In this document: in pieces, positions 36,501 through 51,500 of the stretch
How positions within the stretch are numbered: position 1 is the stretch's first letter
How the letters are laid out: each line of letters begins with the position of its first letter
Source of the DNA: Eublepharis macularius
Taxonomy: Eukaryota > Chordata > Lepidosauria > Squamata > Eublepharidae
DNA length: 64,000 nucleotides
NCBI RefSeq assembly: GCF_028583425.1
Contig: NC_072793.1
Coordinates: 65,291,028 to 65,355,027 of the forward strand
Direction: 5' to 3'
The notes under the pieces: generated by a model
What the model was told of the DNA's origin: nothing
The model's input: the letters and a program-made list of their open reading frames with translations, nothing else
The model's database searches: none
Made by a program: the position numbers and the translations under genes

Positions 36501-39500
36501 GAAAGATTAGTGAGATAGGATTTATCTTTGCAGAAGCCTTGTTGATTTTTTTCATGTTTCTCTGTTTGATAATTTTATCTTTAATAATGCTTTCCATAAA
36601 TTTATATGGAACAGATGTTAAGCTAACCAGCCTGTAATTTCCCAGATCCCCCCTGGATTCCTTTTTAAAAATGAGTGTTACATGGGCCAGTCTCCAGTGC
36701 TCCGGTACAGAAGCTGATCTTAGAGACATGTTACATATCTCAGTTAGAAGATCAACAATTTCACACCTGAGTTTTAAACAACTCTAGGATGGATATCATC
36801 TATTCCAGTGATTTGTTAAGTTTGCTATTTGTCTCTAAGTTTCACCACTATTTGCCCCAGCTCGTCATCCTTCCCTCCTGGAGACATCTGTTCATGAGTG
36901 TCTGCAGCCAGTTGTGCAACTTTTCCATTATACTTTTAAAATTACTTTCTGGGCTCAGAAGTTGAAGTTAAGGCAGCAAAGTGATGAGATTCAAGCATTA
37001 ATGTGTTATGTGATTTACAGCCTAACCCTATACATTTTTACTTTGATGCAAGCATCACTGGACACAATGGGAGGGTTGGGATGCTTTGTCATCTGTCTGG
37101 GAGATGGTTAAGTTTCTTTCAAAAATACAAGAGCATGGAAAGTATGCAAAATCTGCATATTTTTTAAAAAAGAAAGCTAAATTTTGTACAGAATTTAAGT
37201 CTGCAACTTTTTATTCGTAAAGCTTATTAGTACTGGCTTGGATCCTACAATAAGGCACTGGGAAATTAGCCCTGCACTGTGGAACTCGCTTCCTCTTGTG
37301 CTAGGCACACTGGGACTCATTGAAAAACACTGGAATTGTGCAAATTGAAAGAGCTTAGCACCAGATGAACCAATCTCTGCAGTGGAGGCCTTATTCCACA
37401 GTGCCTGGAGAGAACTGCATACAGAGCAAAGATATAGGATCCAAGCCATTGTACTTATAGATTAACTATAAAAAGAGAAAATCCTTAGTGGACAGTATTA
37501 CCCCCCAAGTTGGAAGGCTGGGAGGTCCTATCCCCCATACCCACAATCCTATCTTCCTATGTTGCAGGAAGGTCCGAAAGAAAACTCAGACCCCTCAGCA
37601 TTTCCAAATGCACTTTCCATCAGCCTTCATGTGGTGGGGTCTAGTGATGTGGGGGAGGGGGTCTGGTGACATCTCAGGATAGGTGAAAAGTTAGTCTTCC
37701 TCCTACATTTTGGGCTGGCTCCTGGATCTGAAGTATATTTGTCAAAGCTTGTCCTAAATATTAGTTTTTAAGAAGAAATAAATGTAAAACAAAAACCAAC
37801 TAGCAGATTACACAATCTACACATTTAAAGCCCAGGGGAAAAAACATCTCCCTTACTGAAGAAGTTTCATCAAGCAATTGCCGAAAATGCTCTTTCTTCT
37901 TCTTTGTAAGTGCTTCAATGTGTTCATTAAACAGTTTTTCCTTCTCTTCTCTTTCCAGAAGGGAACCAGATTCCCACCGATGATCTTTACGCAGTGTCCT
38001 TCTGGTATCGGACCATGACACATCTGAAGATCGCACCTAATACAGGAAAAAGTTCATATGTCTATACATAAGTGCTATTAATAAAACAACACTCTTCAAA
38101 TGTTTGGCTAAACATTGAGAATCTTACTTCTGTATGTTTGCAAAAACATACAGAAGTAAGATGTCCATATTCTGCTTATATAAAACAAGGGGCTTCATGA
38201 CTCTGACATTAACAGGAGCCTTTTACTACTGCAGTGTTTAATTTAAAAAATACTGGATTTCTGTGTGAATATAAGAAGGGCAACAATCTTCCCTTTTACT
38301 TCTCTCCCACTTTCTTCTACTCCTTCCCAGTATGTCCTCAGTGTGCAGCAGGGGAAAGGGATGAGGTGAACAGAGGGGGGGGGCAGCCTAAATCTCAGGT
38401 TAGTTATCTTTTGCTGCAAATATCAACAATACTTAAAATGTATACAACACTTTGTTGTAAAATGCTTCATACATAATCTCAGCAGTTCTAACAATACAAT
38501 ATAGTGTGGTAGATTTATTGTTATCCCTAACCCCATATTTGGTGCTGAGGTTATACCTGAAGTACAGCAAACCCTTGCTTGACATGAATTTCATTTAGGA
38601 GAGATTTGAATGGGCTTGGTTCACAGCTTAGCCACCATACTATACTATGCTCCAATATCCAATATACATCAAAAGATGGCAGCACTGGGGCTGTTGTTCA
38701 AATCCACTGTCTCTGTATAACTTGGGATCAGAACAGGAATTTAGCAGATTTCCTACAATGTTACTTTACAAAACAAGATTTCAAACTTTCACATTTGCAA
38801 AAACAGTTTAAACCACACAAGCGTCTGCTGACAGAACAAAAATAAAATGGATTAATGGAGATTGCCTAAAGCAGGGCAATCTATCAACAGAAGAGGCTGG
38901 CAGTTGAGAATATTTTCCCTGCATTCTCCTCATCTCAGCATTCCCATCTAAACCAAGGAAAGTGGATTTCCAGGGTTGGGGAGCTGTAGTGTTGAGGGGA
39001 AAGGAGATGAAATTGCTCTTCTTGCCTTTTATGCCAGTGGAACTGTGATAATGGAGTGGTTATTAAACTATATAAGTCCTGCAGCCCCAGAATCAATTTT
39101 CCCAGGGCTGGAAAGGGCCACTGGGAAGACAGGATCAATAGTCTTTGCACCCACAGATCTCTAGATCGAATCCAGAGTTTTTGTGCTCTGCAAAACTTGC
39201 TTTCCTCATCCTCCTATTCTCTTCTTCAGCCTATGCTTTTCTCCATTTGTTACCCTACCTCTAGCTAAAATTCTGCAAAAGTTATCACAATCAGAATGAT
39301 CAAGTCATTCATTTATGCAAATGTGTGTTATTTATGGCATTTCTATGCCATCTCCTCAGCCAATAATCTCTGGGAGAAAACAAACACAAATCCAGTAATA
39401 TAAAATTCATCAATACAATTTAATAAAATCACTAACCTTAGGAGTCTAACAAATAAAACCAGGAAAAGAATTCTGTGTAAATTATTGAATTAGATTAAAC

Positions 39501-42500
39501 CTGACACATGAAAATCAGGAGTCAAGAAAATGGCTAAGACACAGATATGCTGTAGATAAGGAGATGATACACTACAGAAAAGGCTCTCTCACTGGTAACA
39601 ACCCACCTAAAGTTGCACAGAGAAAAGTCTTAACAGATGTCCTCAACTTTTATACTAGTTCACATGGGAGCAGATGGTCCTTTTCTGATGGATATATTAT
39701 TTATTCAAGTAGCTCAGACAAGTTGCTTAAGCCAGTAGAAGCTGAGCCCAAGTACAGGACCATCTTAACTAACAATAACTTCATTATTGTTCGGGCTTTG
39801 TCACTAGTTAATACTCCAGCGCAGTCAACTAATAATGTTGTTTTGGGAGAGTGAAAATCTTTGGGCTAGAACAGGTTGTCAAGAAAAATGGGTAGCTGAT
39901 CACTTCCTCAGAAGTCGCAAACTTTTAGATGTTTGAAATAGGTCAAATACTCAAGTGAAGCAATAAGAAAGTCTATTACACTATTACACTAGCTCCTTGG
40001 GGGCCCATATTCAGGACATTAATTTTTGCTTTGTTCAATGGAAACTCCTCTGGATATGGATAAACAGAATCTTTCTTGCCAATCAATTAAAATACAACTA
40101 CCCTCTATTTGGTATTTACAGGTATTGATTGGTTGATGAAACAAAAAACTATGAGATAGAAATTATAATCTAGGTTACAAGCCTGTTACTGTTCACACTT
40201 AGATCTCACCTTCCAACTCTCCCACCTTCCAACTCTCCCAAACTTTACGAATCAAAATTAATAGGAAATGACTTTATATCTTCCTATACAAAAAAGTATG
40301 CCCCCCTTGTTAATCTTAATTTGAAGAATCCTTACCATGTCAGACAGGAGAGCTTTGAAATTCTGTATGGCCTCTTCCCGTTTGTGCTGTTCTCGCTCTC
40401 TATCAATTTCTTTTGTTTGCTCAGAACGAGCTTTTTGAACTTCTCTCTCACGTTCACGCAAGCTTGCTTCAATGCGAGCCTGTCTTTCTAATTCCTTTTC
40501 TTTTTCAGAGTCCACATTCTGAAACAAATGCAGAATTACAGATTACATCTGCTTTATGTGAATGTTAACAAGAAATAACTTAGAAATTTGATTAAGCAAG
40601 TTAATGCAGCATGCTTAAAATGAGATCCTCAGTTTCAAAAACTGCTGTTACCAAAGTAAAAAAAAAAAAGGAAAAGAGAACTTCTGGCTTTGCCTCATAC
40701 ACAGAAGCCTTAAGGGTTTTTACAAATTAGATCTTAACAAATAAAATGCCTAAAAATGAACCTTTTGCAGAGAGAAAGAAGAGTATCTATACACTTGTAA
40801 TAGCTGGGCTTTATTTTATAAGTGGAGTACAAACCACAGCTAGCAACCAAAGAATTGCATGCATTGCTCAGCAGGCCCAAGTTGGCTTTAAGTTTGAGTT
40901 TCTCAAACAGCAGCTCTTCATGCCACACGGCCACCTGACTTTCAAAAAGCAATTGAAAATATAATGCCTATGGAAGGGGGCGTTATTCAAAGGAAAAAGT
41001 TTCTTTAAAAAAACGATACTGGATATATTTCAGTCCTGGGATAATGCTAAAGCACCTTTTTCGATTTGGTTTATGTCTTAGGAATTGAGTACATCTTTTC
41101 AGTCATTATATGGAAAAAGCAATGTGAATCTTGTAGATTATGTAGCCTTTAGGATTAGTACAATCTGTAATGGCCCCCAATTTATACTGTTCTAGAAATT
41201 CATCTGCGCATATTAATAAAAATGGTCCTCAAAGAAGACATATGCAAGTCCAGCCTCCTAATGAGAAAAAAAGGAACACTGTGCTTTTCACTTTAAGGGC
41301 AAAAGAAAACAGGAACAGCCATGTTAGATCAGACTGAAGGTCCATTTAAATTCAGCATCCTGTTTTGCAGTGCAAGAGCTGCCATTTATTCCTACTCTCT
41401 GCTTCCTGTTTAGCAGTCACTAATTCACCAGAGACTCTACCTTCTTATCCCATGGTGGGTGAAGGGCCCTGCCAAAAACATTTCAGAAAGTACATAGATA
41501 GGTTGGATCCAGAGAAAGCACAACTGATCTCAGTTTTCCCCAATTTTTGCAGGTGTTTGAAAACCAGTATATGAAGGTGGAAGAAGGTTGTATGAGATAC
41601 AGTACTCTCAGATTTCAATCTGTGTGAAAATTCTTTTCCTTAGGTTAGATCCCTGATCCTCCTAGCTTCCCCCCACCCCACCCAAGCAGCGTTTATTCAT
41701 TCCCACAGGCTAAGAGGCTGCGAGGGAGACGGGGAGGAAATAAAATTGCCATCTTTTGCCTCTTCCATCAATGGAGTTCCATTCATGTAAGAGGTGGGAG
41801 GGAGTGATTTTGCCATCTTCCTCCTTTCAACCCATGTGACTATTACTCCATGCAGATCCAAAACCCCCAGGACTAAGCTTTCACAGACAGAAAGGACTTC
41901 TGTGGGGAGGGGAAACCTGGGAGATCAGTGACTGTGAATGCCTTCTGCTGACAGATTATAGGATCCACTGCAATGTCTACAGGATCACCCTTAAGACATG
42001 TGATTGTTAATAGCCAGAAAGAGAGACTCTCATAATTTCCTTTTGTAGAAGACATGTTGATTCTTTCTAAAAAGGGTTTGTGTGTTGTGTATATATATAA
42101 TGCTATAATGTAATATATATAAAATATGATAGACACACACACACACACACACACACAAAGGTTAACACTATCTTTAGTAATAGTTTCTACCGATTTTCAC
42201 GAAAGGTATAGTATAAAAGTTAGGTAACTGTATTCACTGAATCATGTTTTAAAAGCTAGTGTTATATCTTTGATATTCAATTCTCTGGTAAGCATGCCGA
42301 TTTTTGTGACAGTGCAAGATTTTGTTACAAGCAGTAATTTCACATTTCACCCTCAGGTATATTGCCACTTGGACCTGGTAAATTATTAGTTTTAATTCGT
42401 CATCACTAGTATTTCATTCTGTCAGCATAATTTAATTCTGTTACTCAGATATTCTCTTTGAAAACAGAAGTTACAGGCTGGGTAACTATCCAGCATGTCT

Positions 42501-45500
42501 CAAAAAAATAATCACCTAGCTTTCCTAAAATTTCTCTATTCTCCTTCAGCAAACCTTTCCCTGCATTATTGCTCAATTGCCCTCTGCTTGGATTCCTGCT
42601 TCTGATGTACTGAAAAAGCACTTTTTTCCTTCCTTTAATAATTTAGTCAGCTACTCAAACTCTCTGCCTTATTATCAACATACATTTGCCTGAACTTGCG
42701 CTGCTCGGGAATCCTTGCCTTTTACAGTTTCTTTGACTCTATTTGTTAACCACACTGGTTTCTTCTTAAATTTATATATTTTATGCTATGCAACATACCT
42801 TCTAAGCTTCAGTTACTATGAATTTAAATAACTTTGGAGTATCATGAAAATATATGACCATCTTTACTGTGGCTTTCAACCTCCTTTAGACGAACTCACT
42901 CATTTTTGACAAGATTCCTCTATTCAAAATTAGTGTGGCTATGTTAGGCTTTCTGGGTTATTTTCCATCCATTTATGCATATTATGAACTTAATACCACT
43001 GTGTCTACTATTCCCAATTGGTTTAATAATGCATACATTTTACTGCAGGTCTTGAGCACCTCAGGGAAAATTCAGGGTTGCAGATCCTCTAGTTAGTTAT
43101 ATAACTGACTAGTCCAATATATCTGGAAATTTTGTCTGTCCCAACTTGAAAATGGATTTACCTAGTCCGTAAGACAGAAGTCAAAATACCCATTATAAAA
43201 CCAGCTGTTCCTCTGGTTGCCTCCCTTATTTCTTCCTGCATCTGAAGATCACCCTCAAAGTTCCATATAGGCAATGGTATTACTTTTCAGAACTGGTAGT
43301 TCCACCCATAAAAATTCTGTGGAAAAGTGTACTTCTCTTTAAGTTTTCTACTTTATGCTCTATGCTACACTATGCTCTTTTTGACATAAAGAGCAATACC
43401 ACTCCTCTGTCCTTTCCTGTCTTTTATATGGATATCCAAATCCACAGAATCCAGAGAATACACATATTCCACTCATTTTATCACGTTTCAATAATGACCC
43501 TATTGTCATTTAGGAGCAAGCACATGTCCCCCCTCCCCCGTCTTGTCTTGGAGGCTTCTAGCAATTACAGCATACTTTGCTTCCAAGTATCCTTGGCATG
43601 CACATTTCCCCCAAATCCTTTGGTCTTCCTCAAGCAGCAGCCATTTCCCACCATATATACATTGTCAAGTTATGGCCTTTCCACTTAAATGACCTAGAAT
43701 ATTTACCCCATCTTCTTGTAGAATAAGCCACTCCAAATAAACCCTAGTTATACGAACTATTCTAGTCCCCCTTAAGCCTTAACTTTCACATTTGGACTGC
43801 TACAATGAATTCAACATGCAGCATTTACATCCCACTTTTCTACCCAATGAAACTGAAATTGGTTTAAATCTCTCTTCTTTTTTTCCTCACAAGAACTCTG
43901 TGAGGTAGGTTAAGCTGAGAGCTTGTGATTGGCTCAAGGTCACCCAGCAAGCTTTGATGGCAGAGCAGGGAATCAAACCTGGGTTACCCAGATCCTTATC
44001 TATCACTCTAGCCACTACACTTTACTGATACTGATTTGCCTATTGTCTTGTAGGATCCATTCAAAAGTGTTTTTTGCCTTTTAAAGACCAAAACAATCTG
44101 GGGTTTGGTTACTCATGTGAGCTGTCCTGTATGCTCAGATCACCTAATGAGCCCCTGTTCCGAGTGCCACTTCAGCAGAAGCTAGGCTTCTTGTTATGAG
44201 GAGCACGGCTTTTTTAGTAGTTGTAAAACTCCTCAAAACTCCTTGTAGGCTGGGTGGGTAGGTTTACATCTCTTCATCGTTTTAAGTTTTTATCATGTCT
44301 CTAAATATATATGTTCCCTAAGATGTTTGAAGGATGACGATTATAGCTGCTGGACTGCTATTGCCAAAAAGGACTTTTATAACCTGTCAAAAATGGGCCA
44401 ATGAATAGAAGTGAGAAACTGTCAGTTAAGAATGTCATAACTATTAACTGCTTCCATTCTCAAGCTGTAATAGTGTGGTTTACTATACAGATGGATCTCC
44501 ATAGCCAGTTTCCAAAGACTACTATAAATTTGGGCAGAGATATTCCCCTCTTCATCAGCCAGAAGCAGTGTATTACATTGTTTTACACTTTCAGAACCTA
44601 AAGCAGTCCATATACATTTTAATAAAATAACAACAGAACAAGTATGCCAATCTGAGAAATAAAAAAATATAATGAATTAAAAATATAATAAACATTCCTT
44701 TTAGAGGGGGTATCTCAAAGTCTGGTGTTAAATGTTCAAATAGTGAAATGTTCAGAAAACAAAAGAAATTACAGCTGCAACACACATACTTTGGCTATTT
44801 TTTCAATATACTGCTTAAAAAGATCTTCCCTTTGTGAAGAGCTATCCACAGCTTTATAGCGAGGGTCAGTCTCTACTTTGTCCTTCACTTTGCTCCAACG
44901 AGACTGACTGTCCAAGTGGTGATTAGACAACAGTTCAAAGAAGTCCATTTTGATCTATATTTTAAAGAAAAGACAAAGGGGGAGAAGGGAACAAATGAAG
45001 AAAGATTGATTGCTTGTGACTTTATTTAAAAATGCAGAAGCTGACTTACCGTGACAACAAAAATTATTTTCACTACATTCAAAATTAAGTTTTCCAGAAG
45101 ACTACTAAATTTTAGATTTTAGTATCTCTAACCCATACCATTTTGGATGAAAAGTTTATGAATGTATTACAGTAGAATTAGTATGCAAAAATATTCAAAA
45201 AGCACACTGAATAGTTCATCAAATGACTGCGTAGTCATTAACTGAGTGTGCTTTAGTTTTAGGCCTTCATCCAAAGAGGATTTCTACACATGCACAACAG
45301 AACTTCTTCAACAGGTAGGGTTTCTTTGAAAAACTGTACTATTCTATACTTCCTAGTTGAAAAGTGGTTCATGTTATGCATACTTGTAACTGGTCTAGCA
45401 AAAGCCATACAGAACACCCAGACTGCACTCACAGGTGCCAGTCCACCTGCTCACCTTTCAGAATGAGCTCTATGTATGCAAGCTGGGGAATATTTACTTG

Positions 45501-48500
45501 AGTGTCAGCCATATATGTGCAAGTTTTCCTCATTAAAGGGGGTGGGGGAGGGAGAGGGGACAGCACATTTCCTTGTTCACATCCTCCACTGCTTAAACTG
45601 AAAGCTTGTGTGAATTAGTATACGAATCATACATGTGTAGATTAAATTTATGGATTCTAGTCATTATGAAGGTTGCTCTTTCATGGGAGCAGGGCTTGGT
45701 AAATTGTTCCCTTAAACTGGATTTCGAGCACCAATTCATGAAATTTCTAAATTAAGGAATACATTATCAAAATTTATTAAGTTGAAATTCCAAGAGCACC
45801 ACCAGTAGCAACTAGTACCATAGAAAGAATGCCACAATTAAATTTAAGTGAGAAGTTGTCCAAATGTGTTTATCTAATTGAAGTTAAAAATAAAATCAAG
45901 TATAAAACAGAAGTAACATTTGCAACTAACATAGTTTTGTCATAATTCTTTTAAAAGACAGAAAATATCAGAATTATGACAAAGCTTCACAACACTTCTA
46001 TGACTCAGCTGAGGTGTAGCAGAATTCAATCTATACTGAACTGTTTCATGAAACAATGCCTCCTCTTCTCCTGTATGAATGAATGCAAAAAAAAAAAAAC
46101 CCTGCATAAAGCCCATCCCCATCCCAGGCTCATTTCCTTTGGAACTTACATGGATGTTTTCTAGTGTACATATGGTGAAGCTCAAGTACAGACAGTGCTG
46201 TTTGTGAGAATCAATTCCTCATGCACTTTGGCAATTTCAACCACACAACTGCAAAAGCACTTTTTAAAAGGTTATGAAGGGGAGACTAAACTGCTGCAAT
46301 CACATGTAGAATTGCTTCACACAAATGGCTTACCACACAACAGTGTGATCATGTCCACAGTAGGCTTTTGACTCACAGAAACAAACCTCTCACTAAGCCC
46401 AGTCTCGCTAAATGGCTAGGGCCTGCCCGTGAAGCTAAGCATATAGCCTACAGAGCACCACCAAACTCTCAGAACAGATAGTATGACCACAGCTAATTTA
46501 ACTACATTAACATACTTGTAAACTTGACCAGTTCATATTGTTAATATCCTCCCTGCAAAACACAGATTATTCAAGCAGAGTGGTGTCACTGGCAACTCCT
46601 AGCCTTAAGACAATATAGGAAAGCAAATTCTAGTGGCTTACGTATGCTGCTTAACACATATATGCCTTAGCAGCTATAGGATGATCCAGTTCCCTTCAAA
46701 TAATAACTATGGACAGAATCAAGTAAAGAATAATGCTAATCTGTAATTTCCCTCAACTATGTTATTTAGTTCTTGACAAAGTATTTAGATATGCAAGAAC
46801 AATTATAACTTTGATTAGTCTGAAGGCAGTATCAGGTAATGGCCTCTCACTGTTATGTACAGCAATTCTGTTCAATAATGGTGGCACGCAAGTTTACCAT
46901 GGTAGTTCTTTAAGAATATGCATAGTAGCCTTGAACTCATTTTTAATCATATGTTATTTCAAAGCTAAATTTAACATAACATGCAAGTAGTATGGAAATA
47001 TGAAGCTTTCTAAGCCATACATTTGAAAATTGTTCTAGAAGGAAAGCTAAGATCTCAGCCATTTTCTCAAAAAACTTTAAAGTAAGGGTAACTGTACACA
47101 CACACCAAATAGGTTAAATGCTTTTCTACTCTCATTTTACATTGTTTGCTAAGCTTATTAATCAATCTTCCGCCCAAGATACTGCTGAAGTTCATCTGGA
47201 ACATTACAATCATGAAGCAGCTCTACCAGCAATGGTATCTGATATTCATACAGCATGCAATCCTGTCTCTATAGAAACCAGCAGCTGTCATCCTCATTCT
47301 AGCTTGAAAGCCAGCATGAACTCACCACCTAGAGTTGCTGCCTCTGCCAAAAGGGAACAACCAATGTTTCAGTTAAAGGCAACTCTTCCACTAGCCAGTT
47401 CAGCAAGTGAAGTCAATCAAGTCAGCTAACTAATATTCTATTGTACTAGGGCTGAATGAACATATAGAATTTCTAGTAGCAGTAAGGAAAATTTTTTTGA
47501 AAGGCACAGATTTTTAAAATAAAGAATACAGACAACTTTTAAAAAGTCTGTGGACTTTAAATATCTTTACTTACTTATCATAACTACAGTCTTTTTAAAA
47601 GGGCAGTTGGGTAATACTCTCTCCTGACTTTAACCTTTCTTTTAAAATGAACTGAGCAACTCCTGGGGGAAAAACAAACACCAAACTCCTGCAAATTGTG
47701 AGGAGTTGTTTAGTAAGTACACAATGACACTAGCCTGAGCTTCATTCAGCTTACTCAGGGCTCAAAACAGACATTGGGTAGGACTATTACCTAAACATCC
47801 CATGTTTGAAAGACTCTCCTTCCTGCCTTCCCCTAAGCATGTGGTTATATGAAAGAAGCCTAATATGAACTGTGTACCTTACACCTTCCTCTTCAGCCCC
47901 CAAATATGATTATATCTCTAAGTCCTAAGGGACCTTAACTTTTTTCTTCTTTTAATTCCATGAATCAGTGAACCACTGAATTGGAAAATGTCAGCATAAT
48001 GGGGCAATGTTTTAAAAACCCTTACTTTAAAGGTTTGTGGGGATATGACGTAACTTTTAATTCAAAACTCTTTTCTGGAAAACAGGCTGAGAAAGCTTCA
48101 CTTCACTCAGTAACCACTTTTTATCTTTTAGATTTTTACACAGAAACACAGCAAAGGCAAATATGGCTGAAAATACTTTGCGTAATTAGGAGGATTTCCC
48201 CCTCTTTTTTGCAGTTTACACATTCTGGGCACAACTCTCATCACTTCACAAGGAAAAAAACTGAAAAAATGTAAAGTACCGGAACTGCGGGAGGCTAAAG
48301 TCACCACACAGAGATACCAATTCTTTCCTCACTAGGGAATCCCATAATAGTTTGCGTGTCAGTGATTGACAGCTGTCAGACTGAACTGATTGACAGGCCG
48401 CACAGCACAAAACTGTAAAATCTATCCACTTGTTACAAAACAGAATACATAAAATGGTTACAAGAGGCTTTGGGGAAAAAAGAAATAATTAGTTTCAAAT

Positions 48501-51500
48501 GCAAAGATAAATACAATTTACACAAATTGTTGCTTGATGTAACTCATGCAAACTATTTACTTCTTAATTATTCTCTTTGATTATAGCTTAGATGCAACAC
48601 CACCATCTCAACCATGACAACAGATTTAAAAGTAGTTAAAGTAAGTATTCTGGGTTACATGCTTTTTGCCTCTAGAAAGCTAATCATTCTGGTATAATAG
48701 ACTCCTGAAGGTGGTCTAAAGCAAGCCACCTTCTTTTAGCCTCAGTCCCTTGTCTACAATATGGGAATAACAATACTAACATAACTCACAGGGCTGTCAA
48801 TACATGTGAAACCCTCTGATCACTCAAAAAGTGTTATATAAATGTTAAATAGTATTGTTAAACAAAACATGAACTGTGAAGAACCTTGAAAAGATACTTA
48901 AACATTACAAGCAAAATACCTGAGAATATTTTATTTTTGTAAATATTAACAAGTTCACATTTCAACTGTGAAGCTTTCCTTTTCCTATATGGCAGAAGGA
49001 TTTTACACAAAATCTATACTCCTCTCTTACTAAAAGTAACTTACATTAGTTTCACTTCATACTCTATGAAAGGAAACAAAAATACCAGAAATGATTAGGT
49101 TTCAGAGAGAAATCTTCCTTCATTCACATAGCATACTAGGACATAGAATAAAGTAGCTGCATATTTTGATGCTAACATTGTTGAAGACACTTCATAGCAT
49201 CCATCTTCCCCAGTACTGTGCATTTTTGGTCTCTTGTACTGACAGTGCAGACACATGACATTTGGAATTCATTAATCTTTAATAGTCGACCTTTAATTCT
49301 GATCAGCAATCATACTAAAATACATTTACTGGAAGATTAAAACACACACACATCCACATACACGCCACTGAAGTGTTAGCATTTAGAGTAAAGCAACTGT
49401 TTGAAATTTGCCTACAAAGACTTCTCATATCTTACTGGCACCACTGAGAGAACAGGCATATAATGACCTGGCTGGAGTTTTCCAGCCAGACAAGGCACTT
49501 CCTTTGAAACCCTAGGATTTTGAAAGCTAGCTTAGAAAAAGAATATTATATGAAAAATGATTCCATACACATAGTATTTTCTAGAATAATATACACATTC
49601 TGAGTTTTAATTTTCTTTTTGATATAAAAATGTGGGGAATACTTCAATCAGGAAAAATTGAGAGTTGATAAAAGTAATTGGGGGAGAGGAATCTGGGAAC
49701 AGTAGCAATGGCCTTCTCCCACCCCTTCATTCATGCTACTTTCACACTCATGGAATAAAAATGAAATCTTACCTTCTCTCCTCGCGTCTTCGAATCTTCT
49801 TTTTCCTTCTTTCTTGCTGCTGTGATAAATTCATTAAACAAGGCCTCTCGGTCTTTCATTTTTTCAATTGCTTTGAACCTTGAGTCTTTAGCATGCTTGG
49901 CTGCAAATTCACTAAAAGTAGTTCTGTAACAAAATGGCAAGTGTACTGATTTGGTGGAGCTTTCTTAGCTGGAACATCATTCAGCAGCACTGCATAATGT
50001 TTTTCTTCTGTTGGAACATATGCCCTAAACATCAACGCACCTGTATCCTTATAACACAGATAGGTGCCCAAGAAACAGGTGCCCATTTTTTTAAAAAAAG
50101 TGTTATACATTTTTTTTTCATTTTTAAAAAAGTGTTTACATGTAATGCAGTTCTTCCATCAGTTTATTCTTTCAGTTGTTCCATTACTGGCCTGTCCTGT
50201 TCAATCATGGTTACACAACGCAAAGCTATCTTCATTCAACTATGTCTGAAATGAAACTAACGACATAAAAATCCAGATTCTTTTAAATATTGTATGCAGC
50301 ACTTTCCATTCTTCCTTCCTGCAGCATTTATCGTTACAATACTCTCACCTCCAGGGCCAGATTCCAAATCTCAGATGTGCAGTAGATATAGTACTGCCAC
50401 TTACCTCGAAAAAAAAAACACTACTGTGCTTTTTCCAAGATCTGATGCTAATCTGGCCCCAAGATTACGTGAGACATTATAATCCTACGAATCTTTTCAT
50501 CACAGCATGGAAATAATTAGACTTGGAAAAATCCCGCCTACTGTTGCTGTAGGGTAAATTAAAACAAGAGAAGAATTTGGTAGCTTATTCAATTGACTGG
50601 AAGTGAATGTTAATCTATACTAAAGAAAGTGAGCTGCAAAAGCAAGAGCCCGGACACAAATTCTTGAGCATATAAAACACAAGGAGCGCAAATGTCCTTA
50701 AGGGCATCAGTACTGCAGATAAAAACATTAAAACCAGAAGATGAAGGTAATAACAAGACATTCAGGTCCCTTTGGGGCTACCTTCCTTTCCTCTTACTTG
50801 CTACTGACTAAATCTGAACAACATAAGTACAATAGAAATAATTATTTCTGTGTCCTTTGGACCGCAAAGGATGGTCAGAAATATTTTAACACTAAGCCAG
50901 CAAAATAGTTTGACAGGAAGCAATTATTTCCAAGATCAGTATTATATCTACTCCAAATTTTATTCTGCCCCATTGACCAAGTAACACAAAGAGATAGCTG
51001 TTTGCAGAACTGAGTAAATCTGAGCATAGTAGCATAACAGTATTCTCATACATTTCACTTTATTTAGCTGAAACAATTATACTGAACTGAAACAAATAAA
51101 CTATTAACTAGAACAAATGAACTATCCAATCTGGTTTAGGTTAAAAAAGGAGCAAACCCTTAAAAGGCTTTTCCCATGGTTAGCTATGAAATGGCTTGTA
51201 CCTATGTACCCTTGAGTGTTATAGCTGGGGCCTGTATGTATCTGTAGTTTGCAAAAATGGGGCTACTCTCTTTAAAATACTCTTCAGAATCACAAACAAC
51301 TCTGGAATTATAGCCAACATCACCAACTGGCAATGAACTGTTTCTCAGACGTGAAAAAACAAGTTCTCTATGCTACCGTATCATAGACAACCAAGGTTAG
51401 TGCTTTTAACAACCAATCAGGAGAGAGGAAGCTCAAGACTTGGCAGTGAATAATTAGAGCTAGTGAATCCTTTCTGCAGATCACATGCAACTATTTGAAT

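Larger units (their letters stand above)
33448..37856 (-). other. TCERG1 intron with hAT and CR1 elements
   Basis: Holds the hAT element at 34301 and the CR1 at 35272. The remaining parts (33450-34290 and 36910-37850) show no gene or named repeat. Confidence 0.8.
40519..44789 (-). other. TCERG1 intron with CR1 remnants
   Basis: Contains two CR1 pieces, a SINE and a CA repeat, listed separately. No other gene or frame. Confidence 0.8.

Noticed and set aside
36466-36729. Reverse-transcriptase frame as a possible host gene
   Set aside because: Its wording is that of CR1 ORF2 and it continues into the rest of a decayed CR1 LINE.
47118-47429. 103-codon plus-strand frame in a TCERG1 intron
   Set aside because: No recognisable domain or codon pattern. 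Length is within chance for this base composition.
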